Source: Micromonospora tulbaghiae | GTDB taxonomy: Bacteria; Actinomycetota; Actinomycetes; Mycobacteriales; Micromonosporaceae | Reading direction: 5' to 3' | DNA: 64,000 nucleotides | Assembly: GCF_900091605.1 (NCBI RefSeq) | Contig: NZ_FMCQ01000002.1 | Coordinates: forward strand, 124,001-188,000 | Part shown: positions 8,952 through 17,144 of the stretch, piece after piece | Position numbering within the stretch: the first letter of the stretch is position 1 | How the letters are laid out: every line of letters starts with the position of its first letter | The notes under the pieces: generated by a model | Database searches by the model: none | Told to the model about the DNA's origin: nothing | What the model saw: only the letters and a program-made list of their open reading frames with translations | Position numbers and translations under genes: made by a program

Positions 8952-8966
8952 GCACGGGCCCGCCGG

Positions 8967-9010
8967 TGCTCACATTTGAGCGGCCGGCGGCACCGGTGAA
9001 ATGACAGCGT
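8967..9010 (+). promoter_or_regulatory. Operator upstream of third P450
   Basis: TGCTCA-CATT-TGAGCG is at 8967-8982 in the 106-bp gap after the transporter. A weak -10 candidate CAGCGT at 9005-9010 keeps the 30-nt spacing. An additional TGAGCA half-site lies at 8949-8954 over the transporter stop codon. Confidence 0.5.
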
Positions 9011-9057
9011 GTCGCAATCCGGTCTGTGACGGACGCGCCGACTCTCGGGAGCCCAAC

Positions 9058-10260
9058 ATGGAGACGACGACCACCACGCCCACCTTCCCGATGCGTCGAG
9101 AGGAACCACTCGATCTGCCCGCCGACCTGGTCGCCCTGCTCGACCAGCCGCTGAGGCAGGTGGAGCTGCGGATGGACGGCACCAGGGTCTGGCTGGTGAC
9201 GCGGCACGAGGAGATCTGCGCGGTGCTGCGCGACAGCCGGTTCAGCGCCGACTTCACCCGCCAGGGTTTCCCGGCCCGGATGACCACCAAGCCGCCCGGC
9301 GCCGGGGTCCCGTTCACCATGGACCCGCCGGAGCACACGCGGCTGCGCCGGGCGCTGGCCGGCGAGTTCTCCCCGGGGCGGGCCGAGAGCAGCCGCGCGG
9401 CGGTGCAGCAGGTCGTCGACGTGACGCTCGACGAGATGATCGCCCAGGGGCAACCGGTCGACTTCGTCGCCGCGTTCGCGCGGCCGATGGCCATGCGGGT
9501 GCTGTGCGACCTGCTGGGCGCGCCGCACTCCGACGCGGAGTTCATCCTCCAGCGCACCCGGATCATGGACCAGCAGAGCATCGGCCGGGCGGCGCGGCAG
9601 GCGGCCCGGGACGAGCTGGTCGCGTACGTGCACCGGCTGGCCGAGGAGAAGGCGGAACTGCCGGCACCGGGCGAGGACGTCCTGAGCCGGCTCGTGCACG
9701 GCCAGGAGCGCTCCGGCGAACTCACCCGGGAGGAGGTCGTCGGGTTCGTCACCGTCATGATCCTGGTCGGCTTCGAGCAGACGGCCAATCAGCTCCCGCT
9801 CGGTCTGGTGGTGCTCGACCAGCACCCCGACCAGCGTCAGGCGCTGCTCGACGACCCCGCTCTGGTCCCCGGCTTCGTCGAGGAGCTCATGCGGCACCAG
9901 ACCGTCGTCGAGTTCGGCGGCCGCCGGGTGGCGATGGAGGACGTGGAGGTCGGTGGCCAGATGGTCCGCGCGGGGGACGGGTTGCTGGTGGTGTTCGCCT
10001 CCGGCAACCGGGATCCGCGGGTGTTCCCCGACCCGGACCGGTTCGACATCGCCCGCGACGCCGGCGAGCAGCTCGGTTTCGGCCACGGCATCCATCTGTG
10101 CGTCGGGCAGTTCATCTCCCGGGTGGAACTCCAGGTGGCGTTCGCGACGCTGTTCCGCCGGCTGCCCGGGCTGCGTCCGGCGCAGACCCCGGACGAGATC
10201 CACTTCCGCGGTGACGAGCGGTTCATCCACGGCATCGAGGCGCTCCAGGTCGTCTGGTAG
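9058..10260 (+). CDS. Cytochrome P450 (third)
   Basis: A 400-aa P450 with the haem loop GFGHGIHLCVGQ (Cys about 348). The I-helix reads VGFEQT at 237-242, so the usual Ala before Gly is Val, and the position normally Glu/His-Thr is Gln-Thr. This may alter oxygen activation or substrate pocket shape. An in-frame ATG at 9001 exists, but the start at 9058 has GGGAG 6 nt upstream and aligns with the other P450s. It is the closest relative here of the first P450 (918-2129). It has its own operator-bearing promoter and ends at a strong bidirectional terminator. Confidence 0.92.
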   Translation: METTTTTPTFPMRREEPLDLPADLVALLDQPLRQVELRMDGTRVWLVTRHEEICAVLRDSRFSADFTRQGFPARMTTKPPGAGVPFTMDPPEHTRLRRALAGEFSPGRAESSRAAVQQVVDVTLDEMIAQGQPVDFVAAFARPMAMRVLCDLLGAPHSDAEFILQRTRIMDQQSIGRAARQAARDELVAYVHRLAEEKAELPAPGEDVLSRLVHGQERSGELTREEVVGFVTVMILVGFEQTANQLPLGLVVLDQHPDQRQALLDDPALVPGFVEELMRHQTVVEFGGRRVAMEDVEVGGQMVRAGDGLLVVFASGNRDPRVFPDPDRFDIARDAGEQLGFGHGIHLCVGQFISRVELQVAFATLFRRLPGLRPAQTPDEIHFRGDERFIHGIEALQVVW

Positions 10261-10270
10261 CGCGGTGACA

Positions 10271-10312
10271 AGACGAGAGCCGGGCCGGTGAAGACCGGCC
10301 CGGCTCTCGTCT
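10271..10312. terminator. Strong bidirectional terminator
   Basis: A perfect 19-bp inverted repeat with a 4-nt loop (GAAG) sits between the convergent P450 (10260) and methyltransferase (10327) genes. Confidence 0.88.
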
Positions 10313-10326
10313 GTCGCAGTGGTGGA

Positions 10327-11112
10327 TCAGTCGCGGGCGTAGACCCCGAGGTGGACGTGCCACTGGAGGTTGCGCTCACGGTCGGGGTCGGGCAGGGCAC
10401 GCAGGCCGTCGATCACCGGGACCACCGTGGTGCGCCACGTCTCGTCGTCCATGTCGGTGAGGTAGGACCAGAACTTCTTCTCGATGCTGTACGCGTACTG
10501 CGCCGGGCTCATCCCGCCCTCGTAGCCGCCGGCGTGGCCACGGTGCACCAGGCGCAGCCCCGCCTCCTCGGCGGCCGGGTCCAGCCAGTGCGGCTCGTCC
10601 TTGAGGTAGGTCAGCGGCACCAGCGGCGCGAACGGCTCGGCCATGTCGCCGAGATCGGTGGTCGGCACGCCGTGCACGGCGACCAGCCGCCCGCCCGGAC
10701 GAAGCACCCGCACCGCCTCCGCCAGGCCGCCGGGCATGTCGTCGAGAAGGTGCAGGACGTGCACGTACACCAGATTGGACAGGGATCCGGTGGCGAACGG
10801 CAGCGCCTGCGCGTCACCCTGCACCACGCTGGGGCCCAGCCGTGCGTAGGCCCCCGTCAGCAGCTCGCCGTCGATGTCCACCCCGACGACCGGGTGCCCG
10901 AGCTCGCGGAGACCGAACGCGATCAGACCGGTGCCGGTGCCCACCTCGGCGACCGGGCCGGGAACGAGGTGCGGGGCCAGCTCGGCGCCGACCTCACGGC
11001 CGCGCTCCTCACCGCCGTGGCCCCGGTCGTAGTTCGTGGCGGCCTCGCTGACCACCGGTTCGTGTTTCTGGTCTTCTGCCGGTGGTGCGGTGTCAGCCAT
11101 GCGGTCCAGCAT
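10327..11112 (-). CDS. SAM-dependent class I methyltransferase
   Basis: A 261-aa methyltransferase of the Methyltransf_11/25 type. Motif I is VAEVGTGTGLIAFGL (about 54-68), with an acidic residue in VVGVDIDGELL for the SAM ribose and LRPGGRLVAV as the later strand. The N-terminus is hydrophilic and the protein should be cytosolic. It is the second gene of an operon with the PIG-L deacetylase, 24 nt downstream of its stop. A second in-frame ATG (11100) is possible, but GAGAGG lies at better distance from 11112. Likely O-, N- or C-methylation of a pathway intermediate; the acceptor is unknown. Confidence 0.88.
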   Translation of the reverse strand: MLDRMADTAPPAEDQKHEPVVSEAATNYDRGHGGEERGREVGAELAPHLVPGPVAEVGTGTGLIAFGLRELGHPVVGVDIDGELLTGAYARLGPSVVQGDAQALPFATGSLSNLVYVHVLHLLDDMPGGLAEAVRVLRPGGRLVAVHGVPTTDLGDMAEPFAPLVPLTYLKDEPHWLDPAAEEAGLRLVHRGHAGGYEGGMSPAQYAYSIEKKFWSYLTDMDDETWRTTVVPVIDGLRALPDPDRERNLQWHVHLGVYARD

Positions 11113-11136
11113 AGTGTGGGCAACCTCTCCGTGAGC

Positions 11137-11853
11137 TCAACGACTCAGCAATTCGAAAGCCAGGGACAGCCGTCCGCCGAAGCGCGCGCCGTTCGCCTCG
11201 GCCATCGCCGTCAGCGGGCCTCGTACGTCCGACATGGTCGGCCCCAGACCCTCCAGATAGGCCCGGTGGGCCTGCAACGAGGCGACCGCCAGGTCCATCG
11301 TGCCGGTGATGTCGACGGCGTGCGACGGCACCGGGGAGCCTGCGACGGCCACGTACCGGACCCCGCCCCACGGCTCCGGTCCCAGGTCCGGGAAGACCCA
11401 CCGGTTGCCGGCGTCGCCGGCCGCGTCGAGGACGGCCTGCCCGGTGTGACGGTGGTCCGGGCTGTTGAGCTTGCCACTGGCCCAGCGGTCGTGGTGGTTG
11501 AACGTCACGATCAGCTCCGGGCGGTGGCGGCGGATCGCCGCGGTGATGTCCCGGCGCAACGGAACGCCGTACTCGACGGTGCCGTCCGGGTGGTCGAGGA
11601 ACTCGACATCGGTCACGCCGACGACGGCGGCGCTGTCGCGTTGCTCCGCCTCGCGCACCGCGGCCGCCTCAGCGGGCGCCATCGCGTCGATGCCGGCCTC
11701 GCCCCGGGTCACCAGGAGATAGGCCACCGTCTTGCCGGCCGCCGTCCACGCGGCCACCGCGCCGGCGGCGCCGAACTCCAGGTCGTCGGGGTGGGCCACC
11801 ACGGCCAGGGCGCGAGACCAGTCGGTGGGCAGGGCAAGCAGGTCCTCGGGCAT
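11137..11853 (-). CDS. PIG-L/LmbE family metal-dependent deacetylase
   Basis: A 238-aa protein with the zinc-binding AHPDD motif at residues 20-24 and a later conserved histidine in PDHRHTGQ. The family removes N-acetyl groups from sugars or amino sugars (MshB, PIG-L and antibiotic-pathway deacetylases). A GTG 15 nt upstream is in frame, but the ATG at 11853 is 5 nt from a -10-like TAGCTC (11864-11859). That box lies 30 nt from the centre of the operator at 11887-11902, implying a leaderless transcript. It leads an operon with the methyltransferase and is divergent from the antiporter. A tailoring role is inferred. A mycothiol-conjugate role cannot be excluded. Confidence 0.87.
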   Translation of the reverse strand: MPEDLLALPTDWSRALAVVAHPDDLEFGAAGAVAAWTAAGKTVAYLLVTRGEAGIDAMAPAEAAAVREAEQRDSAAVVGVTDVEFLDHPDGTVEYGVPLRRDITAAIRRHRPELIVTFNHHDRWASGKLNSPDHRHTGQAVLDAAGDAGNRWVFPDLGPEPWGGVRYVAVAGSPVPSHAVDITGTMDLAVASLQAHRAYLEGLGPTMSDVRGPLTAMAEANGARFGGRLSLAFELLSR

Positions 11854-11858
11854 GACTG

Positions 11859-11927
11859 GAGCTAACACCGTGGCACCGGCGGGTGTCGCTCAATAGTGAG
11901 CAGATCCGGACCTCGGTGGGGTGAGCA
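11859..11927. promoter_or_regulatory. Bidirectional operator, deacetylase/antiporter
   Basis: CGCTCA-ATAG-TGAGCA is at 11887-11902. On the minus strand TAGCTC at 11864-11859 has the 30-nt geometry seen elsewhere. On the plus strand the expected -10 position holds only a poor match, but an extra TGAGCA half-site occurs at 11922-11927. Confidence 0.5.
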
Positions 11928-11953
11928 GATGGGACCTGGGAGAGGAGGTCCCG

Positions 11954-13363
11954 ATGGCGGTGCCGCCTATCAGAATGCGTCCCCTGGGCAAGGCCCGGGC
12001 CGCGGTCATCTACCTGGGTATGGTGGTCGTCCCCGCCCTGCTCGCCTACTACTTCCTGCGCCGGGCGGACAACCCGGCCGGGTCCGGCACGGCCGACGCG
12101 AAGGTCGACTCCGGCACGCTCGCTCAGCTCCTCATGGCCATCGTGGTCGTGGTCGTCGCGTCCAAGATCGCCGGGCGGCTGGTGACACGGATCGGGCAGC
12201 CGGCGGTGATCGGCGAGATCGCCGCGGGCATCGTGCTCGGCCCGTCCGTGCTCGGCGCGCTCTGGCCGGACGCCACCGGGACGTTGTTGCCGGCCTCGGT
12301 GCTGCCGCAGATCGGCATCCTCGGCCAGCTCGGCGTGGTGCTTTTCGTCTTCCTGGCCGGCCTCGAGATCGACGCCGCCCGGCTGCGCGGTCAGGAGTCG
12401 CTCGCCGTGGTGGTCAGTCACGTCGGCATCGCCCTGCCGTTCATGCTCGGGGTGGGCCTGGCGCTGGTGGCCGCGGACCAGTTCCGGCCGGCGCAGGTCG
12501 GCATCGCCTCGTACGCGATCTTCGTCGGGGTGGCGATGAGCGTCACCGCGCTGCCGGTGCTGGCCCGCATCCTCCAGGACACCGGGCTGCACGGCACCCG
12601 GATCGGCACCCTCGCCCTCACCTGCGCCCTCGTCGACGACGTCACCGCGTGGTTCCTGCTCGCGATGGTGCTGGCGCTGGTCAGCGCCGGAACCACGGCC
12701 GGGGTCGCCATGACCGTGGCGCTCACGGCCGCCTTCACCGCGGTGCTGCTGTGCGGGGTACGCCCGCTGTTGCACCGGGCCCGGCCGGTGCTGGACGCGC
12801 GCCCGGACCTGGCCGTGCTGGTCGCCCTGGTGGGGCTGTTCGCGTCCGCCTGGTTCACCGAGCTGATCGGCGTGCACGCCATCTTCGGCGCGTTCCTGTT
12901 CGGGCTGATCTGCCCGGCCGAGAGCCGGTGGTCGAACCGGGTGCGCAAGGCCGTCGTGGGGCTGACCATGTCGCTGTTGCTGCCGCTGTTCTTCGTCTCC
13001 AGCGGCCTGCGCACCGAGATCGGGTCGCTCGGGCTGGACGCGTCGCTCTGGGCGTGGACCGGGGTGGTCCTGCTCGTCGCGGTGGCCGGAAAGTTCGTCG
13101 GCACGGCGGTGGCGGCGCGGGCCGTCGGCACCGACTGGCGCACCGGCCTCCAGATCGGCACCCTGATGAACTGCCGGGGCCTGACCGAGCTCATCGTGCT
13201 CAACATCGGGCTCGACATCGGCGTGCTGACCCCGGAGCTGTTCACCATGCTGGTGCTGATGGCGCTGGTGTCGACGGCGATGGCGGCGCCGCTGCTGGCG
13301 TTGCTGCGCCGGCCCGGACAGGAGGCGCCGGAGCCGGAGCCCGTCGCGGCGGGCTCCGGCTGA
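11954..13363 (+). CDS. CPA2-family cation:proton antiporter (Na+/H+ or K+/H+ exchanger)
   Basis: A 469-aa polytopic membrane protein with about 12 helices. It carries the family segments GQPAVIGEIAAGIVLGPSVLG near the N-terminus, FLAGLEID, and the ion-binding unwound region with Asp pair in CALVDDVTAWFLL. Start chosen at 11954 because GGAGG lies 5 nt upstream; an in-frame ATG at 11921 has no such site. Antiporters of this type recur in natural-product clusters, where they are thought to export products or balance ions, but direct evidence is rare. It shares a bidirectional control region with the deacetylase operon. Confidence 0.9.
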   Translation: MAVPPIRMRPLGKARAAVIYLGMVVVPALLAYYFLRRADNPAGSGTADAKVDSGTLAQLLMAIVVVVVASKIAGRLVTRIGQPAVIGEIAAGIVLGPSVLGALWPDATGTLLPASVLPQIGILGQLGVVLFVFLAGLEIDAARLRGQESLAVVVSHVGIALPFMLGVGLALVAADQFRPAQVGIASYAIFVGVAMSVTALPVLARILQDTGLHGTRIGTLALTCALVDDVTAWFLLAMVLALVSAGTTAGVAMTVALTAAFTAVLLCGVRPLLHRARPVLDARPDLAVLVALVGLFASAWFTELIGVHAIFGAFLFGLICPAESRWSNRVRKAVVGLTMSLLLPLFFVSSGLRTEIGSLGLDASLWAWTGVVLLVAVAGKFVGTAVAARAVGTDWRTGLQIGTLMNCRGLTELIVLNIGLDIGVLTPELFTMLVLMALVSTAMAAPLLALLRRPGQEAPEPEPVAAGSG

Positions 13364-13372
13364 CCGGCGGGA

Positions 13373-13403
13373 CCGGTACGGCGGCCGTGTGCCGCCGTAC
13401 CGG
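13373..13403. terminator. Bidirectional terminator, antiporter/acyl ligase
   Basis: A 13-bp perfect stem (CCGGTACGGCGGC and complement) with loop CGTGT lies between the convergent stop codons. Confidence 0.85.
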
Positions 13404-13404
13404 G

Positions 13405-14973
13405 TCAGGGGGCGGTGACCGGCAGCGGCGCGGTCGGGAACCGGCGGCGCAGCTCGCGCTTGAGCACCTTGCCGAGCGTGCCGCGCGGCAGCGTCTCCAG
13501 CCGGTGGAACACGACCGGCACCTCGTCCGGCGGCAGCAGGCCGGCCGCGAACGCGGTCAGGTCCGCGTCGGTGGCCGGCGACCGCAGCACCACTGCGGCC
13601 GCGGGCACCTGGTGGCCGGTGACCGGGTCGGTGGTGCCGAACACCGCCGCCTCGCTCACCGCGGGGTGCCGCAGCAGCGCCGCCTCACCCGGCAGGGTGG
13701 AGATCAGCCGGGTCGCGGCCGGGATGGCGTCGGCCACCCGGTCGAAGACGTACAGCAGCCCGTCCTCACCGACGTGCCCGAGATCGCCCATCCGGACCCA
13801 GCCGTCGACGTACGTCCGGGCGTTCGCCTCCGGGCTGCGGTAGTACCGCCGCTGTGGCGCCGGCGTGTGCAGCCAGATCTCGCCCACCTGCCCCGGCGGC
13901 AGCTCCTTGCCCTCGGCGTCCCGGATGGACACCCGGGCGCCGAAGCGCGGTGTGCCGACCGAGGCCGCCTCCGGTCGCTGGAAGTAGTCCCGGTCCGGAT
14001 GGGTCGCCCACGGCGGCGTGGTGATCCGCGTGAAGGCCGGCACCGACTCCAGCGACACGTACGCCCGGTTCATCGTCGCGTTCGGGAACATCTCGGCCAG
14101 GCGCGCGGTGACCGGGACGGGCAGCGCCGACGACGACGTGGTGAACTCGACGACCGACGACAGGTCGTGCCGTTTGTCGATCGCCGCGTCCGCGAGCCGG
14201 CCGGCGATCGCGGGCGGCACGTACAGGGCCTGCACGCGCAGCCGCTCGATCAGTCCGCCGAGGAAGTCGGGATCGTGCCGGGTCACCGCCAGGGCGACGG
14301 GTGGATGCGCCACCATCGGGGTCATCACCACGATCATCCCGGGGCTCGACCCGATCGGATTGCCGTACAGCGCCGTCTCTGCGACGCCCTCGATCTCCAC
14401 GACGTCTTCCTCGAGATCGAGCCCCCAGGTCAGCATCCGGGTGGTCACGGCGATCGCCTTCGCGTCACCCGTGGTGCCGGAGGTGAAGATGATCTCGGCG
14501 AGATCGTCCGGGTCGCCGGTGACGCGCACCGGCTCGCCGGCTGCGGGCTCCGGATCGTCGGCACCGACCGTCGCCACCCAGGCGCCCGCCGGACGCCGTA
14601 CCTGCTCGGGCGCTGTCACACCGGAGGTGCACAGCACGCCGCTGACCTCACACAGCGCCAGCCGGCGTTCGATCTCGGCGGGCGTGAGCGCCTCGGACAG
14701 GTGCACGGTGGCCGCCGCGACCTTCTTGGCGGCCAGGTACGCCACCGCGTACTCGATCCAGTCGGGGGCCGCGGCGAGCAACGCCACCCGGTCGCCGGGG
14801 CGCACGCCCCGGTCCAGCAGCGTACGGGCGACCGCTTCGGCACGCCGGTCCCACTCCGCGTAGCGCAGGTACTGCTCGCCGTCGACGATCAGCGCGACGG
14901 CGTCGGGATGCCGGTCGAGCTGTCGGTTCATCAGTTCCGGCAAGGTCACGACTCGGTCGTCGGCGGTGTCCAT
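13405..14973 (-). CDS. AMP-forming acyl-CoA synthetase/ligase (ANL superfamily)
   Basis: A 522-aa ANL enzyme. The phosphate-binding loop is FTSGTTGDAKAIAVT (about 168-182), the hinge region GWVRMGDLG, and the C-terminal catalytic Lys motif GTLGKVLKREL. The A8 loop reads FDRVADAIPAAT where GRxKDxIKxxG is usual, so the hinge region diverges from typical acyl-CoA ligases. It activates a carboxylic acid as acyl-adenylate and passes it to CoA, a carrier protein or an amine. The ATG at 14973 has GGAGGG about 9 nt upstream. No carrier-protein gene is visible nearby although a PPTase is encoded at 17479-18168. It is divergent from the SnoaL-like gene around a shared operator. Confidence 0.9.
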   Translation of the reverse strand: MDTADDRVVTLPELMNRQLDRHPDAVALIVDGEQYLRYAEWDRRAEAVARTLLDRGVRPGDRVALLAAAPDWIEYAVAYLAAKKVAAATVHLSEALTPAEIERRLALCEVSGVLCTSGVTAPEQVRRPAGAWVATVGADDPEPAAGEPVRVTGDPDDLAEIIFTSGTTGDAKAIAVTTRMLTWGLDLEEDVVEIEGVAETALYGNPIGSSPGMIVVMTPMVAHPPVALAVTRHDPDFLGGLIERLRVQALYVPPAIAGRLADAAIDKRHDLSSVVEFTTSSSALPVPVTARLAEMFPNATMNRAYVSLESVPAFTRITTPPWATHPDRDYFQRPEAASVGTPRFGARVSIRDAEGKELPPGQVGEIWLHTPAPQRRYYRSPEANARTYVDGWVRMGDLGHVGEDGLLYVFDRVADAIPAATRLISTLPGEAALLRHPAVSEAAVFGTTDPVTGHQVPAAAVVLRSPATDADLTAFAAGLLPPDEVPVVFHRLETLPRGTLGKVLKRELRRRFPTAPLPVTAP

Positions 14974-15060
14974 GGGCTGATCCCTCCGGCGGGGTAGACG
15001 GGGTGTGGGGTGGCGCGGTCGAGGACGTGGTCCATGTCCCTCCATTGTCGGCACCGGCGC

Positions 15061-15104
15061 TGCTCAAGTTTGAGCGCCGGGCACCCGGCGCCCGTCGATA
15101 CCGT
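15061..15104. promoter_or_regulatory. Operator between acyl ligase and SnoaL-like gene
   Basis: TGCTCA-AGTT-TGAGCG is at 15061-15076. On the plus strand a -10-like TACCGT at 15099-15104 lies 30 nt from the centre. The minus-strand -10 for the ligase is less clear. Confidence 0.6.
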
Positions 15105-15153
15105 GCGACGACGGCCGCCGTGGGCCGTCGCAGCGGAAGAAGGAGGATCCGGC

Positions 15154-15570
15154 GTGGTGCAGCTACCCGACAACGTCCATCCCGTCTTCGCCCGCCAGGT
15201 GGACTGCCTGGCCCGGGGCGACGTCGAAGGTGTCATGGACACGTACCACCCGGAGGCCGTGGTCGTCCGGTTCCAGGGCGTCCTGCGTGGGCACGACGAG
15301 ATCCGTGCCACCTTCGGCGGCTACATGGGGCTCGGCGCCGACACCGTCAAGCTCCTGGAGTACGCCGAGTCGGAGGACACCATCATGGTGCGATCCGAGA
15401 TGACCGTCATGGGGGAGGCGGAGGTCGGGTTCGGCACCTACGTGCTGCGCGACGGCCGCATCTGGCGGCAGACCGCCGGCATCGAGGGCGGGATGCGCGA
15501 CTGGTTCGCCGAGGCGGAGCGGCGCAAGGCCGCGGCCGAGGCGCAGAACACGGACGCCGTCACCTCGTAG
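15154..15570 (+). CDS. SnoaL-like / NTF2-fold small protein
   Basis: A 138-aa protein of the SnoaL-like (NTF2 cone) superfamily. It has a helix followed by the signature DVEGVMDTYHPEAVV and a beta-rich half (VGFGTYVLRDGRIWRQT). SnoaL-fold proteins act as cyclases, isomerases, hydroxylase partners or binding proteins in secondary metabolism, and catalytic residues vary, so no reaction is assigned. The GTG at 15154 has AGGAGG 7 nt upstream; an adjacent GTG at 15157 is the alternative. Expressed from the shared operator opposite the ligase; a strong hairpin follows the stop. Confidence 0.8.
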   Translation: MVQLPDNVHPVFARQVDCLARGDVEGVMDTYHPEAVVVRFQGVLRGHDEIRATFGGYMGLGADTVKLLEYAESEDTIMVRSEMTVMGEAEVGFGTYVLRDGRIWRQTAGIEGGMRDWFAEAERRKAAAEAQNTDAVTS

Positions 15571-15587
15571 CCTCCGACGTCCCCTCC

Positions 15588-15616
15588 GGCAGCGCCCGCC
15601 GTTCGCGGGCGCTGCC
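15588..15616. terminator. Bidirectional terminator
   Basis: A 12-bp perfect stem (GGCAGCGCCCGC) with loop CGTTC lies between the SnoaL-like gene and the convergent M50 protease gene. Confidence 0.85.
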
Positions 15617-15640
15617 GCCGTTTCCGCACCCCACACCCGG

Positions 15641-16939
15641 TCAGCGGGCCGCGGACGTCACAGGGGGTTCCGCCGTGGTGGCGGCAGCCGGCTGGGCGGC
15701 CGCGGCGCGGCGAGCCCGGAAGCCCCGGTAGAGGCTGCGCAGCCAGAGGAACAGGCCGCCGCCGTCGATGATCGCGGCCAGGACGAACAGCACGATGAAG
15801 TCGATGGACGAGAAGCCGCTGGGCCGCCCGGTGAGGAACCGGCCGATCTCCACGCCGTACCCGTACAGGATCGGCAGCGTGACGAACAGCAGCGCGGCGA
15901 TGGTGATGACGTTGCCCAGCAGGAAGAAACCGGAGTACGCCCGCACCGCGCGCATCTCCCGCCGGGGGATGCCCGACTGGTCGACGCGGGAGCCGATGCG
16001 CAGCACCCGGGCCCGCAGGTTACGCAGGAAGTTCTCGGTGTCCGCCTTCAGGTCCCGGCAGCCCGTCGCGGTCGAGAAGACGTAGTAGAAGTCGGTGCGC
16101 AGGAAGAAGAAGCATTGCCACAGCAGCCGGCTCAGGTAGGTCCAGAGGAAGGCGGCGGTCAGCTGGGCGGCGAACGGCGACAGCTCGAGGGCGCCGTGCC
16201 GGGCCGCGTACAGGACAGCGATGATGCCGGAGGCGAAGACGGCGTCGACGATCGGCCCGGACAGGAAGGCGATGTGCCGCTCGCGCCGGGACGCCAGCCA
16301 CATCCCGCTCATGTCGGTCTCGATGACCATGATGTAGAGCCGGTGCCCGATCCCGATGCGCGCCGGGATCCCGGCGGCGCGGGCGGCGATGACGTGCGCG
16401 AACTCGTGCACCATGATGCCCGCGAGCATCACGATCACGGTGAGCGTCATGGAGACGGCGAAGTTGTCCCGGAACACCAGGACGGTGGCCGACGGGAGCA
16501 CGCCCGGGTCGAGGGCCACGAGCACCAGCGCGCCGAGAACCACGACGGCGGCGGCGACGAGCACCGGCATGCTGACCAGGCGCCGGCACGTCTCGTACGA
16601 CAACCACTCCAGGTGGCTGCTCCAGCGGACGTTCGACGCGGGCGCGGCGTCCGAGCCCGCGACGGATGCGGTCGCCGAGCCGGGCGCGACGAATCCCTCC
16701 TCCGTCAGCACGTCGAGGAAGTCGTCGATGTCGGGTGTCTCGTGGTACTTGTCGCGGTAGCGCCGGACCGTCTCACCGACCGTGGCGCCGTCGGCAAGGT
16801 TCTGGAGGATGTCCAGGCCCTCGGCCGGAATGCTCAGGAAGACCTGTCGGTCGAGGTCGCCGATGACGACCATGTCCCCGTCCGGGCGCTGGGCGAAGGG
16901 TCGTACGGTGACGAGGGAATCAGCGGGGTAGGCAGTCAT
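15641..16939 (-). CDS. PqqD-like domain fused to M50 (site-2-type) membrane zinc metalloprotease
   Basis: A 432-aa protein. Residues 1-90 resemble a PqqD/RRE-type winged-helix domain (FLSIPAEGLDILQNLADG, then a DDFLDVLTEEGFV segment), a fold that binds leader peptides of RiPP precursors. The rest is a polytopic membrane domain with the zinc site HEFAH (His178, Glu179, His182) at a transmembrane helix. A later LRTDFYYV places a conserved Asp near 283, matching the putative peptide zinc metalloprotease family. It should cut a peptide within or at the membrane. It is immediately downstream of the 24-codon peptide gene, with a hairpin between them that may reduce read-through. An AAAGGA about 12 nt before the ATG is the ribosome binding site. 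The link to the small peptide is inferred. Confidence 0.85.
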   Translation of the reverse strand: MTAYPADSLVTVRPFAQRPDGDMVVIGDLDRQVFLSIPAEGLDILQNLADGATVGETVRRYRDKYHETPDIDDFLDVLTEEGFVAPGSATASVAGSDAAPASNVRWSSHLEWLSYETCRRLVSMPVLVAAAVVVLGALVLVALDPGVLPSATVLVFRDNFAVSMTLTVIVMLAGIMVHEFAHVIAARAAGIPARIGIGHRLYIMVIETDMSGMWLASRRERHIAFLSGPIVDAVFASGIIAVLYAARHGALELSPFAAQLTAAFLWTYLSRLLWQCFFFLRTDFYYVFSTATGCRDLKADTENFLRNLRARVLRIGSRVDQSGIPRREMRAVRAYSGFFLLGNVITIAALLFVTLPILYGYGVEIGRFLTGRPSGFSSIDFIVLFVLAAIIDGGGLFLWLRSLYRGFRARRAAAAQPAAATTAEPPVTSAAR

Positions 16940-16975
16940 CGCGTGCAGCCGTCCTTTCTGGATGGGACACAGCGA

Positions 16976-17015
16976 CAGGGGTCCACCCCGGTCGGTCGAC
17001 CGGCACGGACCCCTG
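16976..17015 (-). terminator. Hairpin between peptide gene and protease gene (attenuator-like)
   Basis: Outer arms CAGGGGTCC (16976-16984) and GGACCCCTG (17007-17015) enclose an inner inverted repeat CCGGTC/GACCGG (16988-17003). It lies in the 97-nt gap, where partial termination would give high peptide-to-protease ratios. Confidence 0.6.
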
Positions 17016-17036
17016 CCGTTACCTGAGCTGCTGGTG

Positions 17037-17111
17037 TCAGTTCACGCTGGCGCAGGCGGCGGCAGCGCTGGTCTTGACGGTCTCCAGCTTGCGAACGACG
17101 AGCTTCTTCAT
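17037..17111 (-). CDS. 24-aa peptide, candidate RiPP precursor or signalling peptide
   Basis: A small reading frame, unrecognised as a known family. It starts MKKLVVRKLETVK and ends AAAACASVN, with one Cys (residue 20), two Thr and two Ser, and no aromatic residues or His. The basic N-terminal half looks like a leader; the Ala-rich C-terminus with Cys looks like a core or processed tail. The case for translation is the ribosome binding site GGGAGGTGATTCCC directly before the ATG, almost fully complementary to the 16S rRNA end and the best in the window. The next gene encodes a PqqD-like/M50 protease, and an operator-like sequence lies about 60 nt upstream. Modification, processing and function are inferred; no lanthipeptide, radical-SAM or cyclodehydratase gene is nearby. 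Confidence 0.68.
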   Translation of the reverse strand: MKKLVVRKLETVKTSAAAACASVN

Positions 17112-17144
17112 GGGAATCACCTCCCGTCGGGGATCGCTGCGGTC

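Noticed and set aside
11132..11146. TGAGCTCA near the methyltransferase start as another copy of the operator
   Set aside because: The half-sites abut instead of having a 4-nt spacer, and the gene is in an operon with the deacetylase, which has its own site.
14946..15035. A 29-codon frame (MDHVLDRATPH...) in the leader of the acyl-ligase gene, as a second peptide precursor
   Set aside because: GGAGGG is only 2 nt from the ATG. The predicted transcript start is downstream of it, and the end overlaps the ligase start in another frame. It could be a leader peptide but support is weak.
17037..17111. P450-cross-linked biarylitide-type precursor
   Set aside because: The peptide has no Tyr, Trp or His, so the cross-link chemistry of those systems is not possible on this peptide.
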